From positions 3,725,583-3,789,582 of the forward strand of contig VXAU01001099.1 of assembly GCA_013399695.1 (NCBI GenBank): a stretch of DNA of 64,000 bases. Reading direction: 5' to 3'. Position 1 is the first letter of the stretch, and every line of letters starts with the position of its first letter. Positions 13,301 through 27,600 of the stretch are shown in pieces. Origin of the DNA: Formicarius rufipectus (lineage: Eukaryota; Chordata; Aves; Passeriformes; Formicariidae). The notes below the pieces were generated by a model. It worked only from the letters and a program-made list of their open reading frames with translations, was not told where the DNA came from and ran no database searches. Both the position numbers and the translations under genes were made by a program.

Positions 13301-14104
13301 TAATACCTTCTTTTTTCTTAATTAACAGTTTGCTTTATTTCCTAAAACCACTCAATAGCATGCAAAACTTATTGCTGCAAGATGCTCCTGACAGTTGAAC
13401 AGTTTCAACTTTGACAAGAACTTCTACAATAGTATTCCAAAATAAATTTTTCTACAGGGTTAACAGCTCTCAAAACTTCTGGATAAATCAATGTCTATCA
13501 GAGAGAATGAGTTTATGGTTGGTCCACAACACCCACATGATCCGTCTTTCACAGGACATCTTCCTGTGACCTTCTTCCCATCTGTATTCATAGACAGAGG
13601 GAAGTGAAACCTTTAAGTGTCCTCCAAGATAGCTGTAATAGAGGTCAAGAAATTAAACCAGTCTTCAGATGACTCAATGACATCCCTATATGCATCCTCT
13701 GAGCTGGAGACTTTGCCTCTGCAGTCCAGCTTTTAGCAACGATGTAACCAAACAGGACCAACTCCTAACACTGAAACCATCTGTCTGCTCTTCTCACAGC
13801 TAAGGAGGTTCCACAGCCAGTGCCACAAGCTGCACTCCAAACTTGGACCAGCTGGAGACTTCAGAAACATGCAAGCAAAAAGTGGTGGCATTTTTAAAAA
13901 GTCTTAGACTGAATAATATCCCAAATGGGCCCCCGCTAAATGAAGTTAAGGTGGCAATTATATTAAAATAATTAAAAGCTTGCTGCAAAGAAGATGAAGA
14001 TAAATTTATTCTCATTGTACATGGGAAATAATGTGTGAAATCATAAGCTTTTAATTATACCAGCAACATTTCAGATATTAGGGGAAAAGTTTCATAATTA
14101 AGAA

Positions 14105-14271
14105 TTGAAGCACTTCTGGAAGAGATTGCTCAAAGAGTCTGTGGAGTCTTCAGTGCTGGAAGCCATACAAATGTCTGTCAGGAATGACACGTACAGTTGA
14201 TTAAGCCTTGGATATGGGAAAGACTGGATGGCCTTCTGAAGTCCCTTCCAGTCCCATGACTCTATGATTCA
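14105..14271 (+). mobile_element. CR1 LINE 3' end, truncated
   Basis: The plus strand matches the 3' end of avian CR1 retrotransposons. AGAGATTGCTCAAAGAGTCT and GTGGAGTCTTCAGTGCTGGA correspond to the end of the reverse-transcriptase frame. ATGTCTGTCAGGAATGACA and GGATGGCCTTCTGAAGTCCC belong to the 3' UTR. The fragment ends in CTATGATTC, close to the usual CR1 terminal 8-mer. Only the last 170 bp or so are present, the normal outcome of 5' truncation. It is antisense to MYLK. Confidence 0.85.
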
Positions 14272-15344
14272 TCTAACAATTGCTGTTAAATTTGGACTAC
14301 AATACAGGACTTTCACATGGTGGATATGAGCCAGAAAGACAGCTATTACTCTGTAGAGAACACTATAAATCTGAAAAGAAACAACTCTTATAAGGTGCAA
14401 AAAAAATCAGCCTATGAAAATGACAACAATATCAACACATAAATCATTAACATTGCAAAGTTTAGTGAGAAGGAGTGAGACAGAAGGAATCTGGTTTAAT
14501 CTTACTTAAGCACCAGTTTTCAAATCTCAGCCAAAAGTCCATTTCTGATAAGAAGTGAGCACAGCTTTCACTGGAGACTGCAGAGAGTGGAACTTAAAGC
14601 AAAGAAATGAATGCCTTTAAAGATGTTTCCATTTTAAAACAAAATGCCCTAGTACACACTCAAATGCCACACTGCATCTAAAAGTTATTTTAAATACTTT
14701 TTACTGGCTTTGTAAAGAATAACACTAAGTTACTTCAATCACATCACATTCCTTCAGCTTTGTTCCACAGAAACACACAGTGTGTGTTCTCAAAGCTAAC
14801 AGCTTAAAAGTGTATAAAAAAGAAGATTCAAATGTGAGACAGTGGGTTTGAGTTTCTTCCCATTTCCATGGGGCTTGTATGAATAGAGGAATGGTTGGAC
14901 TCAGTCTGAGATCCTGATCTGTCCTGACTGCATTGCTTCCAGGTGAGAGACAAGACCAAGAAGGGCCTGTTTTCCTTCTGCTTGGAAATTCATTGTGAGG
15001 GTTCTTATCATGAAATCTGGGCCTTACCCAATCCTCAACCCTTCTTTACACCTCATATCTATTTAAGGAGCACATCATTTACTCCATCAACAGGGAAAAA
15101 AGTGGCAGGAATAATAAAATCTTTCCACTTTGTTTTCCTATCCCCTTCTAAGAGGCCCAGATTGAGCAAGACTTAGCACTGCAGTGTCTTTGTGAAGACG
15201 CTCTACAGAGACCTGATCCCATCAGTCACATCAGCTCACCTAACACTGGGAGTAACTGGCCTACTCTCCTCATGGGCAGCAAAAGGGAGGAGGTGAGCAC
15301 ACTGCCAGGCAGACATGAACCCTCACAAGGAAAAATAAATAATT

Positions 15345-15450
15345 GAGATTAAAAAGGAAAAAAAGAAAGAATAAGAAAAAAGAAATCAACAGAAGATGAA
15401 AGAAACAACTCTAAGGATGAAAAAATTGCCAAGGAGGGGAAGGAGTACGG
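15345..15450 (+). repeat. Purine-rich low-complexity stretch
   Basis: About 100 bp dominated by A and G on the plus strand (AAAAGGAAAAAAAGAAAGAA and similar). It is imperfect and broken by occasional C and T, so it is low complexity and not a clean microsatellite. Confidence 0.6.
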
Positions 15451-16899
15451 CCATAGAGGCAGAGAGAAAATAATAAAGAACATATAATGAAGGCTGACAA
15501 AGACCAACCAACGTTCAGATCTACTGTCAGTACGGATGAGAATCACCATGGTTCCATTGTTGGGAATGTTTTAAATGAATAAACTTTAACTTTAGGATAT
15601 TTTCTTTGATTTCCACCCTCTCCAAGAAGAACAAACAAATGATCCAAAAATGAGTGAGGTTCATACAAATCTCTTTTGATTGACTTTCATCCACAAAGTT
15701 GGTTGTTGAAGAGTCATTCTGCCCTATGTCCCCTCCCCCCTTTTATAGGTTTTGTTGTTTGCAAAGTGTTTTATATTTCTCCCCACCCAAATGCCTCACT
15801 CAATCTGTCCAGTTGCCAGTTCAGGGCAATTCTCCCTTATACGAGATCTCAACAACTGCTCTGCACGCCAGTACTGAAAGTGAGCAGGTCAGAAAGATGC
15901 CAATTATCCAAGTGTTTACACAGATGTGAATAAAAATGTGCAACATTGATATTAGAAACAGAGAAATGCATTCTTCACTTTTAAGATAAAGCACTAAGGA
16001 AGATTTTTAAAAAACACATATGGAAAAAGCGAGTTCTTCACATGCTGCTGACACTTCACATCCCATTACCCCTTCGCTATATTTCTGGCATGTACAAAAA
16101 TTGATTGTGTTTCCTCCAGCCTTTTTTTTCCCCCCAGTTCCCTTTGTATGTAGGTCCCTTCAGAGATTTCTATTTTAATGACAGATTAAGAAAATCATCC
16201 CTCTCTTCCCCTTAAATTAAGTCCCACTACCACACTGAGGTAGTTATGCTTCTTAGCAGACCAGCATATTAAAAGCCTTGAGATTAAAATTTAACCTCAC
16301 TCTGTAAAATTTATTCTGACAACTACTTCCAGCCATGAGGTCAGAACCTGGCCAGTGTGTTCTGTTCCTGGCCATACATTTTATTCCACAAGCAGTATAT
16401 CAGGAGTCCATTTTGCTGAAGTCAGTGGACAGGCTGCCAGTGCCTTCAGTGAGACCTGAAGAGGGAACCAGGTCCAAGGCAAGCTCTTCATTTACAGCCA
16501 CTTGCCAGGAGACTTCTGTGTGCTCCACGGGGAGCTGTGCAGACTCTGGGAGCCTGTTTAGAACTGGGTGCACTTTTTAAACTCTGCAGAGTAGCTCTAA
16601 ACCAGATGTGCGCTGGAGGTTCATTTATCAATTTAAAACATGATACGCCTCAGTTCTAGATGTTCATGAACAAAAGGTCCTTAAGTAAATTGGAAGTAAC
16701 AAAGAACTGGGAAAAGCAATCTTTGATTAGCATCAATGAGATAAAAAATACCAGATAATTTTGTAGACCTTGGAGAGGGGGGTATCAATAAAGTCCATAC
16801 CATTTCATATCCGGAACAACCAGGAAGCTACCCCATGAAAATGTCACAGAAAGTAAATTAAATGAGAGTTCTGCAAACCAAATAAGATCCCCTTTTAGA

Positions 16900-16951
16900 A
16901 ACAAACACACACACAAAAAACCCAAAACTAAAACCAACCAACCAAACAAAT
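16900..16951 (+). repeat. Short A/C-rich tract
   Basis: About 50 bp of A and C: an ACACACAC run followed by CCAAAACTAAAACCAACC-type units. A 157-codon minus-strand frame (16785-17258) crosses it and takes its Val/Leu/Cys-rich middle from it. Confidence 0.85.
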
Positions 16952-17890
16952 CTATCTCCATGCACTGAAAAGGTAAGAGAGAAAAACAGAAAACTACTTT
17001 TCCCAGTGTGCTCTCAGATATATCACAGACAATTCTAGCAAAGAGTGGTTTGGTTAGTGTGCACAAGAAGGTAGTTTTCTCATGAAGATTATTAAAACAG
17101 TGTTTGTCCAATAAAAGACAATTATATAGACAATCTATACCCAGAACCAGTAAATAGAACACAGAAATAATTTCACTGAAAACTGCAAGGTACACAAACA
17201 GAAAATTCATTGTCCTTGCTGAGGAAATTCTTGGAATATTTGCACCTCTATGATCCAAGTCTGCTGATCATGGAATGTTTAGGCTTCAGATTTAAAAGAT
17301 GCCTCCAAAATCACATGTAAAATAATTGATTGTTGAAAAATTGTAATGAGCACAAACATTAATTAAGATAAATTAAACACCTATGTAACCACATGTTTCA
17401 AAGGGAAAAAAAAAAAAGACTAAACTACATTTAAAGGCACCAGAATGAGAGGGGGGGTAGGGAGAAAAATTGGGCATAATTTCTGAGAAATCTAGCTGTG
17501 AAGTCAGAGGAATAAAGATAAGACAATTAATAAAAATAAGACCTTATGAATATCTAGACTAGTTACACGTACCATTAAACAACTCCAAATCAACACAGCA
17601 CTACTTTGGCCAGTACCAGCAAGTTCTAAACCCTGGGATGTGCAGCACAGGAAGCTGAGATGGCAGCACCAGCACAAAGCCCGATGTGCACAGTAAGTTC
17701 GAGGTGTGCAGGGGAATTTCTGCTGTGCCCCAGCAGTGCATGGCCACACAGGCTCAGACAGAGAGCACAGGGATGTCACAGGTTACAGCACAGGAAGGTT
17801 TCCCCTCTGTCTCAAATACTGTTCCTGCTTCTCCTCAAAGCACAACCACTTTGCTCCTCTTTCCAGTGGCCACGAATCCCTCCTTCAACA

Positions 17891-17950
17891 ACACAGAATC
17901 ACATTAACATTTGAAAAGACCTCCAAGATCACCGAGTCCAACCCTTGAGC
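17891..17950 (-). mobile_element. CR1 LINE 3' terminal fragment
   Basis: The plus strand reads ACAGAATCACATTAACATTTG, then AAAAGACCTCCAAGATCACC and GAGTCCAACCC. This is the reverse complement of the CR1 3' end ('ggttggactcgatgatcttggaggtc...gattctgt'). Only about 60 bp remain. It is in the same orientation as MYLK. Confidence 0.75.
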
Positions 17951-20900
17951 AAATTAATAATGCTTTTAGGACTACTATTACATTTCCATAAGGGTGAGAA
18001 ATGTTTTAAGGCACAGAACTGGGATCTAAGCTGGTTTAAGTCAGCCTATTTTCTTAGGGTCACAGAAGTGAAGCAGTTTACACTGTAGGGATCTGGTAGC
18101 ACATCTTTCTGTGTAAGTCTTGGCAGCTCACTGTAAACCCATTAATCTTGAACTACACTACTACAGTTCTGGGAGATCTGCAATCACAATGACCCTGCAT
18201 TATTTATTCTACTTCTTATCTGACAGGAAAAACCAGCCTCCAGGAATCTGCCTGGTGAGGTTCAGGACAATGGATGATTTCTGCCGCTGAGGCAACAGCC
18301 TCATATTTGGAATGACTTTTGTTATCTGAAACCAGAGGTAGAGTAGCTAGTGAGAGTTTTCTTCTTTAGATTAAGTAGATGGTCCTGTTTTCAAACAGTG
18401 GAGGTATTTCAAAGCATCTTTTTTGTTGCTTTAATAAATGGCTTTTAAGCAGAGTAACCCAAGCAAATTCCACACAAAAACCAGTAATTGGAAGAAAGGA
18501 TTGGGATCCCAAACTTACATATTCTGTTTCTGATCTTTATTGCCAGCATGACTGCACATACTCATGAGCACAGATTTAAAAAAATTCTCTTCTTGAGGAG
18601 ACAGGGATAAAAAAATGTCAATGCCTACAGTCAGGACAGACATCAAAAAGACTTGCTACTGCCCTATTTTCCAGTTTAAAGTTTCTAACAGGGAGTAACA
18701 GCAAGAAAAAGTAACAGGATGCAGGAGATTTCCAAATAAGAATTGGTTTGTTGGTTTAACAGACAAGAGCAACTTTTCCCAGCACAGTTATCTAAGTCCA
18801 TGAGATATCCAAAACAATTATTAACCACTTACTACAAAGAAGTAGTTGCTCCTGTGCTGGAAAAGAAAGACACTATATGGATTTATTGGTGCTGTGTATG
18901 AAGAGAGACTTGGAAGAAAATAAGAAGTCAACCAACTGTTACAGGTTTTTGATATCACAATTGGAAAGCCTTAGAACAAAACTCAAACAAAGAACACAAC
19001 TACCCAATTTGAAATGGCTTCTTGTAAGTCTAAAGTTTAGGCCAGTTTCCTGAGTTTGGCAAACATTTCAGTCACCACTGCCATCCCTAATCACTGCAAG
19101 TTTTTACTTCCAGCATTGGCTTTTCTCTGAATTTGAAACCCAAGCTTAATGCAAAGCCACATCAAGCAGAACCAGGATAAAACAGATCCGTGCTGAGCCT
19201 GTATGAGTAAAGCTGCAGAGATTCTTGCTGCTCTAGTCACAATAACAGTTTCAGGTGAAAAACCACTGGTCCATTTCAGCAAGTGACTACTTTGCTGCTG
19301 TGCCACACAAAGCCTCAGAAAAGCAAAGCTAGTCTTCTGCTAGGTTTTGTTTAACATGTATTATCTGGGACACAGCAGCACAGAACCTTAGAAGCTTGTA
19401 AAATGAATTAAGCAGACAAATGCACTGTATTTGTTTTCAGTTCAATAGGAGGTTTTAATATTGAACACATATGAAGGAAGAGACATGCTAAATTGAATGA
19501 GCCTGGAGGCTTGAAGTGATATTAATTCCACTTGCATTCAACCATGTGGATCCAATGATCAAAGAGATTTGGAAGCAAGAAGGGAATAATGGAAATATCA
19601 ACACTCAGCAATGCCCCGTGGCCTGAGGGCGGCACAGGACACTAACAGATGTCAGGGCTATCCCCCCTCACATCCAAGGCAGACAGGACCTACAGCCACT
19701 CTGTGTTTCCATGTACCAACCTCAAACCTTCAGGATGCTGTTATGAAAAGGAGCCAATTGCATTCTACCCTTTTGCTTTATAAGCTTAGATACTGTCCTA
19801 GTTTAGACTGTGGTAGAGTTAGTTTTCTTCTTCAATCACGTCTTCTTAAACCGTAACAGAAACTTGCTATATAAAGCACAATTAGTGATGGCTAGTGTCT
19901 CTTAGCATGGCTTTGAAGAAGTGAGAGACAAGCACCAAAACAACTGTGGTAACTGAAAATTATCAGGTAAGTATTTTAAAGAGACCAGAGACAGGTCTGT
20001 GGACTAAGGAAGCTTCTATTTGACCAACGCCACCTTCCACAAGAGATAAAATCTTGGTTTGAGCCCTTTTTAAAAGCCTTCCCAGATCTAGCATATGCAT
20101 TTTGCATTGTCCAGAAGCAATAAGGAACTAAACTAGAAATATTAGATGTTTTTGAAAACATAAATAAAAGACTCCAAGATTCAGAACAACTTTCTGCCAG
20201 AAAGGTCCTCCTCCAGCACAGGAGAATTCCATATGATTGCACTTCCAAGTCAAACTAATCAAGAAAGCAAGTTCTCACGGTATTAGGGCCTAAATCATTC
20301 TCTCCATGCTTACAGAAAGACAGATCAGCTGAAGGCCAGTATTTTTTTTTATTAAATTATATGCCAGGCCTTAATTCTGTGAAAGAACAGACCTGATATG
20401 GACAAGGGCTGCAAGTTTGAAACAAGTGGTCAAAGCTGAACATGTAATGAATAACTTCATACTTAATTTTAGTATTCAACCTGCCTCAACATGAAATAAG
20501 GTTAATACCCCACATTCAAAATCCATTGAAATGAATGGGAAGGTTCCCCTGATTTCACAGAATTTTGATCATGTTTTTTGGCAAACTTCATCAGTTTCAT
20601 ATTCTTTACTCTTTCGTATTCCTCTGTGCAACACCTCCATCCAAAGAAGTGGAATGTGTTCTTGCAGTAACTGAGGTTGTTGGAAGAGTATTTGATGACA
20701 TGCTCCTCCACACATGTGCGTGTTTTGTCTTTAAAGTAGCAAACATTTTCAAGGACTAAGGATTTGGATTTTGTTGTTCCTAAGTGTGTAAGTTCTTTGT
20801 CTTTCTGCCCTGTTTTTAAAAAGTGCTAGTGATAACTTTCCTGATGTCTTGCTGCATTTTTAAAATAGTTTACGTTTACTTTGGGAAGGTCCTGTGGTAC

Positions 20901-21592
20901 CTTATAAATCTCCCAGAGAGTAGAAAAGGATTTCTGTGGGCTTTCTTTTTGCCAGATTTCCCCATGCTATGTGTATTTTAACTACTACTTTCTTTAGACT
21001 GAAGTGCTGCCTAAGTTTTAACCCCTCTTATGCTGAGCTGTTGTATCTTCTGCGTGGAAGATCCAAATCACTAGAGCCAAAACCCCCGTAATTTTAAATA
21101 ATTGGTAGATGTCCTTACAGTTCCAACAAGATAAGGATTGCCAATGTGCAACAAACTAAACCCAAGTTCCACACAAAGACACATGTCTTCAGGCAAAAAA
21201 AAGAGAAAAATAAAAAGATAATGTTTAAATAGTTTAACCTTTTCAAGCTGTCTGTGCTGTTACAATGTTATTTTTCCCCACTCTTTGGAGATGGCCAAGT
21301 TGATTTTCAACTATAAATTACTGAAGATTTTTTTAGTAATTTTAAATCCTGGAAGTAAAAAAGACTCAATGGGAGATCTGGTTTGTTAATGTTAAAGAAA
21401 TGAAATGGATTAATGCAAACCACATAACACAGCAGTGTGCCCTCTGGTTTGAAAATAACCAGCCTTTACTCCCAAATTGCTAGTCTTAGTTAATGTCAGC
21501 CCCTTTCCTTAAGGTCTTTGTTGGCAGATTCATAGTCTTGCACTTAAAGCTCTTCATGAATTTGGTGAGTCCACTTAGATAAGTTAGTATGT

Positions 21593-21637
21593 AAGTAATA
21601 GAAAGTAATGGAAATAGTATGGAAAAGTATGGAAAGA
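21593..21637 (+). repeat. Degenerate short tandem repeat
   Basis: Imperfect reiterations of a GTATGGAAA-like unit (GTAATAGAAA, GTAATGGAAA, GTATGGAAAA, GTATGGAAA) are directly visible. This is a short, decayed minisatellite-like patch with no known function. Confidence 0.6.
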
Positions 21638-24600
21638 CAAATGAAGCAACAGCCGTGGAAAGGGATGCAAAGTCTTAGTGCAGCTTGGAGACAAAAGCAC
21701 AGTCCTGTGAAGCCTTTAGATGTAACACTACCAGCACCCGACAGAAGTGAATCCTTTGCAATACTTTTGCATTTGAGTTCAGCAAACATGAAGGAAAGTA
21801 AAAGCTTTAATGGTAAGGGACTGACTGTGAACTCAGTGGGCATGGAAAGCTCGGCTGTAACAGATTGGGGCACTGCTGACAGGTTTAGGGCTCAGGGACA
21901 GACATCCATTAAAGAGCACATAAACATGGCTAAGTGGCACATCTGCTCCAAGTTACTCAGTTCATACATGGGTGAAAACTGGTTTGCATTGTTTACAAAT
22001 AAATATAATAAATAATCAGGCAAATCTGTTGTTAATTAAAGTATTAGAATAAAAATACACCCTTTATAATGCCTCTTGCAGAAAGACATCTGTTAACTTG
22101 AACTCTGCAACCCAAATTGCTTACAGAATCCTTTATTTGGGTTTACTTTTTGCCTCTTCCCATTTAATTTTCTGCTCTCCCAGGTCACTTCATTAGTTAT
22201 GTTTTACAAGCAAACATGTTTTCTAGCAACAAAGGATGTAATAATTTTGGCCATATGCTTACCATTACACCCAAGACTCAACAATCAAAAATTATTTAAT
22301 CAAGAAAAGATTCTAGTGTTTTCAAAATACTTTGGAGATTAACTTATTCATCTATAAAGAAAACAGAGAACTTGTTTGTACTACTACATATGAAGTATTC
22401 AAGTTTAATGTGCTTAAGAGACCAAATCTCTCTTTAAGACAATCTGAGTAAGAAATCTAAAATAAGAGCTAGATTTGCATCTGGAAAGTCTTTCCTATTA
22501 GTGCATCTTCTAGAATCATCTGCTTTCTGTAGTGTGATTTTTCATTCTGATTCCATTGAGAAGAGAATTAGCCATGGTATAGTGGCTTCTCTTGAGCTGA
22601 GCCAAGCACAGAGCATTCAGCACTTGAGTACTAAAAATCAGATTTTCATTTGTAATAATTTATTTCACAAAGGTTACTAGCACAAACCAGTAAGGAAAAG
22701 CAGCACTTACAAACAATCAAGAGCAGCTTCAGAATATTAATATTTCTGTCCTAACAATTGGTTTAGCTTCCAGGCTCAACCCAACTTTCTGAACTGGATT
22801 GATTCCAATAGACCCCCCAGTTCGGGCTGCATGTCAGCTGCTTCAGAGAAAGTACATGACAAACCCCATTCACTGAAAAAGGATACCAAAAGCAAAAATA
22901 ACACCTAATAGCACCCTAAAAACAGACAGGTGAATTTTATGCTAATAAAGGTATTGCATTAACATTCTGGAAACTGGTGTGTTTTCAGTACTGAAGACTC
23001 TGACTCTTCTGGCAGCTGGAAGGGTCAGGGATGGCACCTTTCTGTGATTAAGCTGGAGGTGTCTCCCACTGTCAGCACAGACTACACCTCCAACAGCTTC
23101 CTCCCAGTGAGGGACAATGCACAGAATATAAGGAGCAAGGGATGAAGATTTGTGTATCCCTCTAACCCCCCACATCACAGGAATCAAGATGAAAATAAGA
23201 GTGAAAAAACAAACAATGAAAATACCCCATTAAGCCACAGTTGACAGCCCAGCACCAAAGCACTTCCTTTGCTGGTCAGATACTGCCTGTTCTTGGCACA
23301 TTATCAGTTTCTACTTGGTAGAGACAGAAAAGGAGACATGTAACTGAATACTGATGTTCTGCAGAATACCAGGGGCTATCTTGACTCACCTTCACTCAGT
23401 ACAATTGCTATTTTGTTTCTTGCTGCATATGTACATTTATCACTGCAATGCAAACCAGATGTGTCACAACAAAGAAAATTAAGATATTTCAGCTGATGGA
23501 GGATTAAAATATCTGCATTTGATCCTATGTGGATCATCACAAGACTGGCTCTGTAGGGAAGTTATTGCAGCATCAACAGGCAGAAAAAACAGATTTAGCA
23601 ATACCTGCTATATCAGTTGTTTTTTGTCAGCTCCTGACCTCTCACTAGTGCCAAAACTCAGAAAAAAGCAATATTAAATAAAAACCTAATAGCTTTAATG
23701 CTGGAAAAATATACTTACTTTTGTGGAATGAACTTCTAATAAAAGAAATAATTAACATCATCTGCTCTTGCAAATTTTGGCTGCTTCATCTCTATTAATA
23801 TTCTTTATGCCTACAATGACATGTCTCAATAATAGGGAAAATGGAAACTCATTGCAAGCTTAATTCACAGTCCTTTAAATGGTTCAACTACACAGAAGTA
23901 ATGAACTTACAGGAGTGGCTCTACTGCCTTCAAGAGCTTTCTATAGATGTTTAGAGGTCCAGACACCCATCAGTGGTGGAATATACAATAACTGAAAATC
24001 AATCATTGACATGTCTTTAACCAGAAGAAGGCTATACCAGATTCAAGTTTGAATCATAAAAGGAAGAAAAAGAACCTCAGACACCAGTTTAAAACCTGCT
24101 GATTATAATTTGCAAAACATCTTTGTCTAGAATTTTCATGTTTAATGCTCATAATAGTTCAACATTTCTTTTATTGACTACATGATATCATCTTGTTTAC
24201 CTAAAATTCTTAGGGGATTTCTGAACCCACTTGAGAACAGACATTCACAAGGGGAATGGAAGGATTACAATGAATTGCATCAGTTTTTTGAAGAGCTATA
24301 GTTCCTTTAATGTAGTCCTTTAAAGGGAGCCTATTCTTTTTTTATTGCCCTGAGGGAAAGGAGACAGGGAAGGAAAGTCCAATCCCATAGTACATAGCAA
24401 CCTATCCTTTAACCAGGACTTAAATTAGCCAGAGCTGTTAATTAATCTGGAAAAATTATGACACTCCCAGCAAGGAAACAAACCTGAACTATTCCTAATC
24501 CCCATGAGATTTATCAGTAACTAGAAAAATGTTCCCTCATACACCGAGTTCCCCCCAAAGAAATCCTTCTTCCTAAGAGAACTGTACAAAAGTGTTTTTC

Positions 24601-27600
24601 ACTTCTAACACCAAGCCTGTCTTAGGAGAACTTCTCTTCCCTCCCCCTTGTCTCTGAATTCCAAGACATGCAAAGTGGAAGTGCTTTGGTCTATCCCCAG
24701 AGAAGGTGTCACTGCTGAATGTCTACCTTCAGCCCTTAGCTGAAACCTTGACTGGTTTTGGTGCCTTTGGGATCAGGCCAGTGCAGTCTCCTGCCCCATT
24801 CAGAGCCAACAGGTACAGAAGGAAGATGTGTACAATTCAGTTTCCTCTCTTCCTTTGCAAAAGCTAACTCAAATTAGAGGCAAAAGTGGCAGCTGCACCT
24901 AGGACTCCACAGGAAAAAAAATAGGGGAAATTGCATAACACAGATGAGACAACCTGACTGGTAAGAAAGCAATACCTTGGCCAGAAATAAGACTGTACTC
25001 TATAGATTACCAAGCAATCTGAAAACTGAGAAGGTAGAGACTTAGACAATATATTCATATGTTAAAAGAAACACAGAATAATCACTGGCCCTGTAACTCA
25101 AACCTGGTAGTGTTAGGTTTATGATGCCCTATCATAGCAAACAAAATCTGCCCTAAGATGCTTTTAGCACAACCAGGGGCATCCATCTCCTATACTGAGA
25201 CTGAGCACAATTTTCAGGGCTACTGCTTGTATGTTTGAGCTTTGTGAACACAGGTGAAAGAAAATATAAAACATCAAAACAACCTCTGTTTAAAAACATG
25301 CTGTAGAACCCCTTGTCTCTGGATATTGCCAAGAGACATACAAAAAGTCTACAAGAAGAGTGAGGTGGTGAGACTGACAGCACACATAGAAAAAAATTTG
25401 CCACCTCCCTTATGGTGCTTTCTTCCCCAGGATATTGAGGAACACAGGTGCATCTTTCTTCCATGCATATTGGTCACCGTAATCTATAAGCCTAAATTCT
25501 TCTGCACTCTGCCAAATCACCAGACTCTTTAGTTTCTACAGATTTGAGTAAGAACAAGGCCTTTTCGACCCAAAAAAGAAATAACATAATGTTTACAGCT
25601 TTCACTCAGAATGATTTGTTGACTTTGGAATAAGCAGTCTCACAAAATAAGGGTACTTGAAAAAAAGAATGTGCTTACATGAAAACCACAAGCACAATTT
25701 TTCATACAGTGGTGGAAATACAGGGCTGTTACTCTTGACGTGTTGCCTTAATAAAACCTGATTGCTCTTCAGCTTTTCATCTCAAACTCCTATCAATACA
25801 TTCTTAACTAGATGTTACAGAGACTTACCTGTAATGGATACTGTGGCAACTCTCTTCAAAAGATTGCAAATTACTCCTAAAAAGTGAGTAATTCTCCTTG
25901 TGCAGTAACATACATGTTTTGATTATCAGCAGCTGACAACTCAGCCAGACTGAGGCTAAGGAGAACCTAATCTTTTATGCTTCAATTTAAGTATGAGCTG
26001 AGAAGTGAGGCATTTTAGGACTGTGAGTTTTCCTACAGCTCTGACAGAAAAAGGGTACAGCAGTTCTTCCTGTGGTTTGACACACCTAACAGTAATACTA
26101 CCCAGCTGCTCTTCATGGCTCTCTTCAGTCAAATTACTATGATTGTTTTTAAAGGTCACAATCACAGTGGACAAAATAACTCAAACCACCTATACAAAGT
26201 TTTAGTTTTCCTTCAGTTTCTCTGTTTCACAAAAAAACTCCCTCACACAAGCTTCCCTTGCTGCTTCTACACAACCCTCATGCTTGAGCATGTGCAGGGC
26301 AGATACACTTGTGCTCACTTAGTCATACATTTTTGACCGAGTTCCCAAAAAATGCCCAAATGGGATTAAAGCTCAAAAGTTTGCCCCATCCCACCCATGC
26401 TGGCTGTACATTCCAGTTTTTCCATAACATCACTACCAACCAGAGATTCCAGCCTTCAACTGGCCTAGGACTCTTTCAACACTATTTGTGGGAGGACAGC
26501 CTGCTGTGACTCAGGAGTTAAAGTAATATGGTAACAATAAAGAAGGGAACTATTGAAATCATGTAGGACCTAATGACACTTTCCCATGGCACCAGTTATA
26601 AGGATGCTGTAGAACAGATATCTGTCCTTCAAAAATAAATCAACTCTAATCAGATTTTTAATAGGTCTTCAGATAGACTATAAACTGGACCACAAACTGG
26701 TAGTTGAACTGAATTCAAACCAGTAACTGAAAACTTTTACTGAATTCAAAGTTATGATTATTCCAATCATATTGTCTAAGTTTGGGTGGGACACAGCCCA
26801 AAGAAATCATGCAAGAACTTCTCCACTTATTTAAGAATCTCTGTAGAAGACATCCAGTTGCCCCAAGATGTCTCTAAAGCCACATTATTACTTTTTAAGA
26901 TCATTAAACATTTTGGCGTTTTAGTGAAAATTACACTCTCCTTCAGATTCCAACCTCTGGGTCCAATTCTGCCATCAGTAACCACATGCCCAGATAGGTA
27001 CAATCAGAGTCACATTCTTATCCTTTTGAAACATTAAATGGACTGAGCTTTCATCTCTGGCTTCAAGGCATTTTACCATACAGTGAATCATTCTTTTATC
27101 TTTTTCCTGAACCTTTTCCAATTTCAGTCTCCTCAGTAAACTGTGCCTTCCAGAACTGGATAGGCTCAGCATATCATTGTCTCCACAGTGCTACAAGAAA
27201 GTAACACCCCCACCTCTCCCCTCCTTGCCTTTGCTTTTCCTTTTTTACATGTTCAATAAGAGCTCAATCAGATCTCTTGCCTATAGCATGACAGTAACAG
27301 TCCATATTTCCATGTTCATCCAGTAGCAGCCCCAAAAGATTTCCAAAGCTGCTTTCTCAGATGTATCATCACATTTTACGCCACCCTCATTCTGCTTCCA
27401 TATACATATCTAACAAGTGACTGTCAAACATGAGTCTGCCTTGCAATAAGACCCAGAGTAGCATGTATGTGCTCCTCAGTAGTTAAAAAAACCAACATAA
27501 AAACAAATAAAGGAGGAAAAAATTCCAAAATAACTCTGCTCTAGCAAGGCTCATATACTGTAAATAGTTTCTTGGAATTATCCCCTCACCTAGAATCAGA

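Larger units (their letters stand above)
2980..14100 (-). other. MYLK: MYLK 5' intron, proximal part
   Basis: This is AT-rich non-coding sequence upstream of the coding exon. The open frames here are short (mostly under 100 codons), use unrelated strands and frames, and show no domain I recognise. It contains MIR-like relics (3125-3265 and 7786-7965), a (CA)n run at 3951-3966, and two A/C-rich low-complexity tracts (6231-6380 and 10261-10382). I see no tRNA, rRNA or snRNA gene in it. Confidence 0.7.

Noticed and set aside
15738..15750. CCTTTTATAGG as a CArG (SRF-binding) box for a smooth-muscle gene
   Set aside because: The A/T core is seven bases, not six, so it does not fit the CC(A/T)6GG consensus, and it is 45 kb from the inferred promoter.
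16785..17258. 157-codon minus-strand frame with hydrophobic segments resembling membrane helices
   Set aside because: Part of the hydrophobic character comes from the complement of an A/C tract. I saw no splice borders or family similarity.
21608..22015. 135-codon plus-strand frame
   Set aside because: It has no domain, begins inside a degenerate tandem repeat, and lacks convincing splice sites or a promoter.
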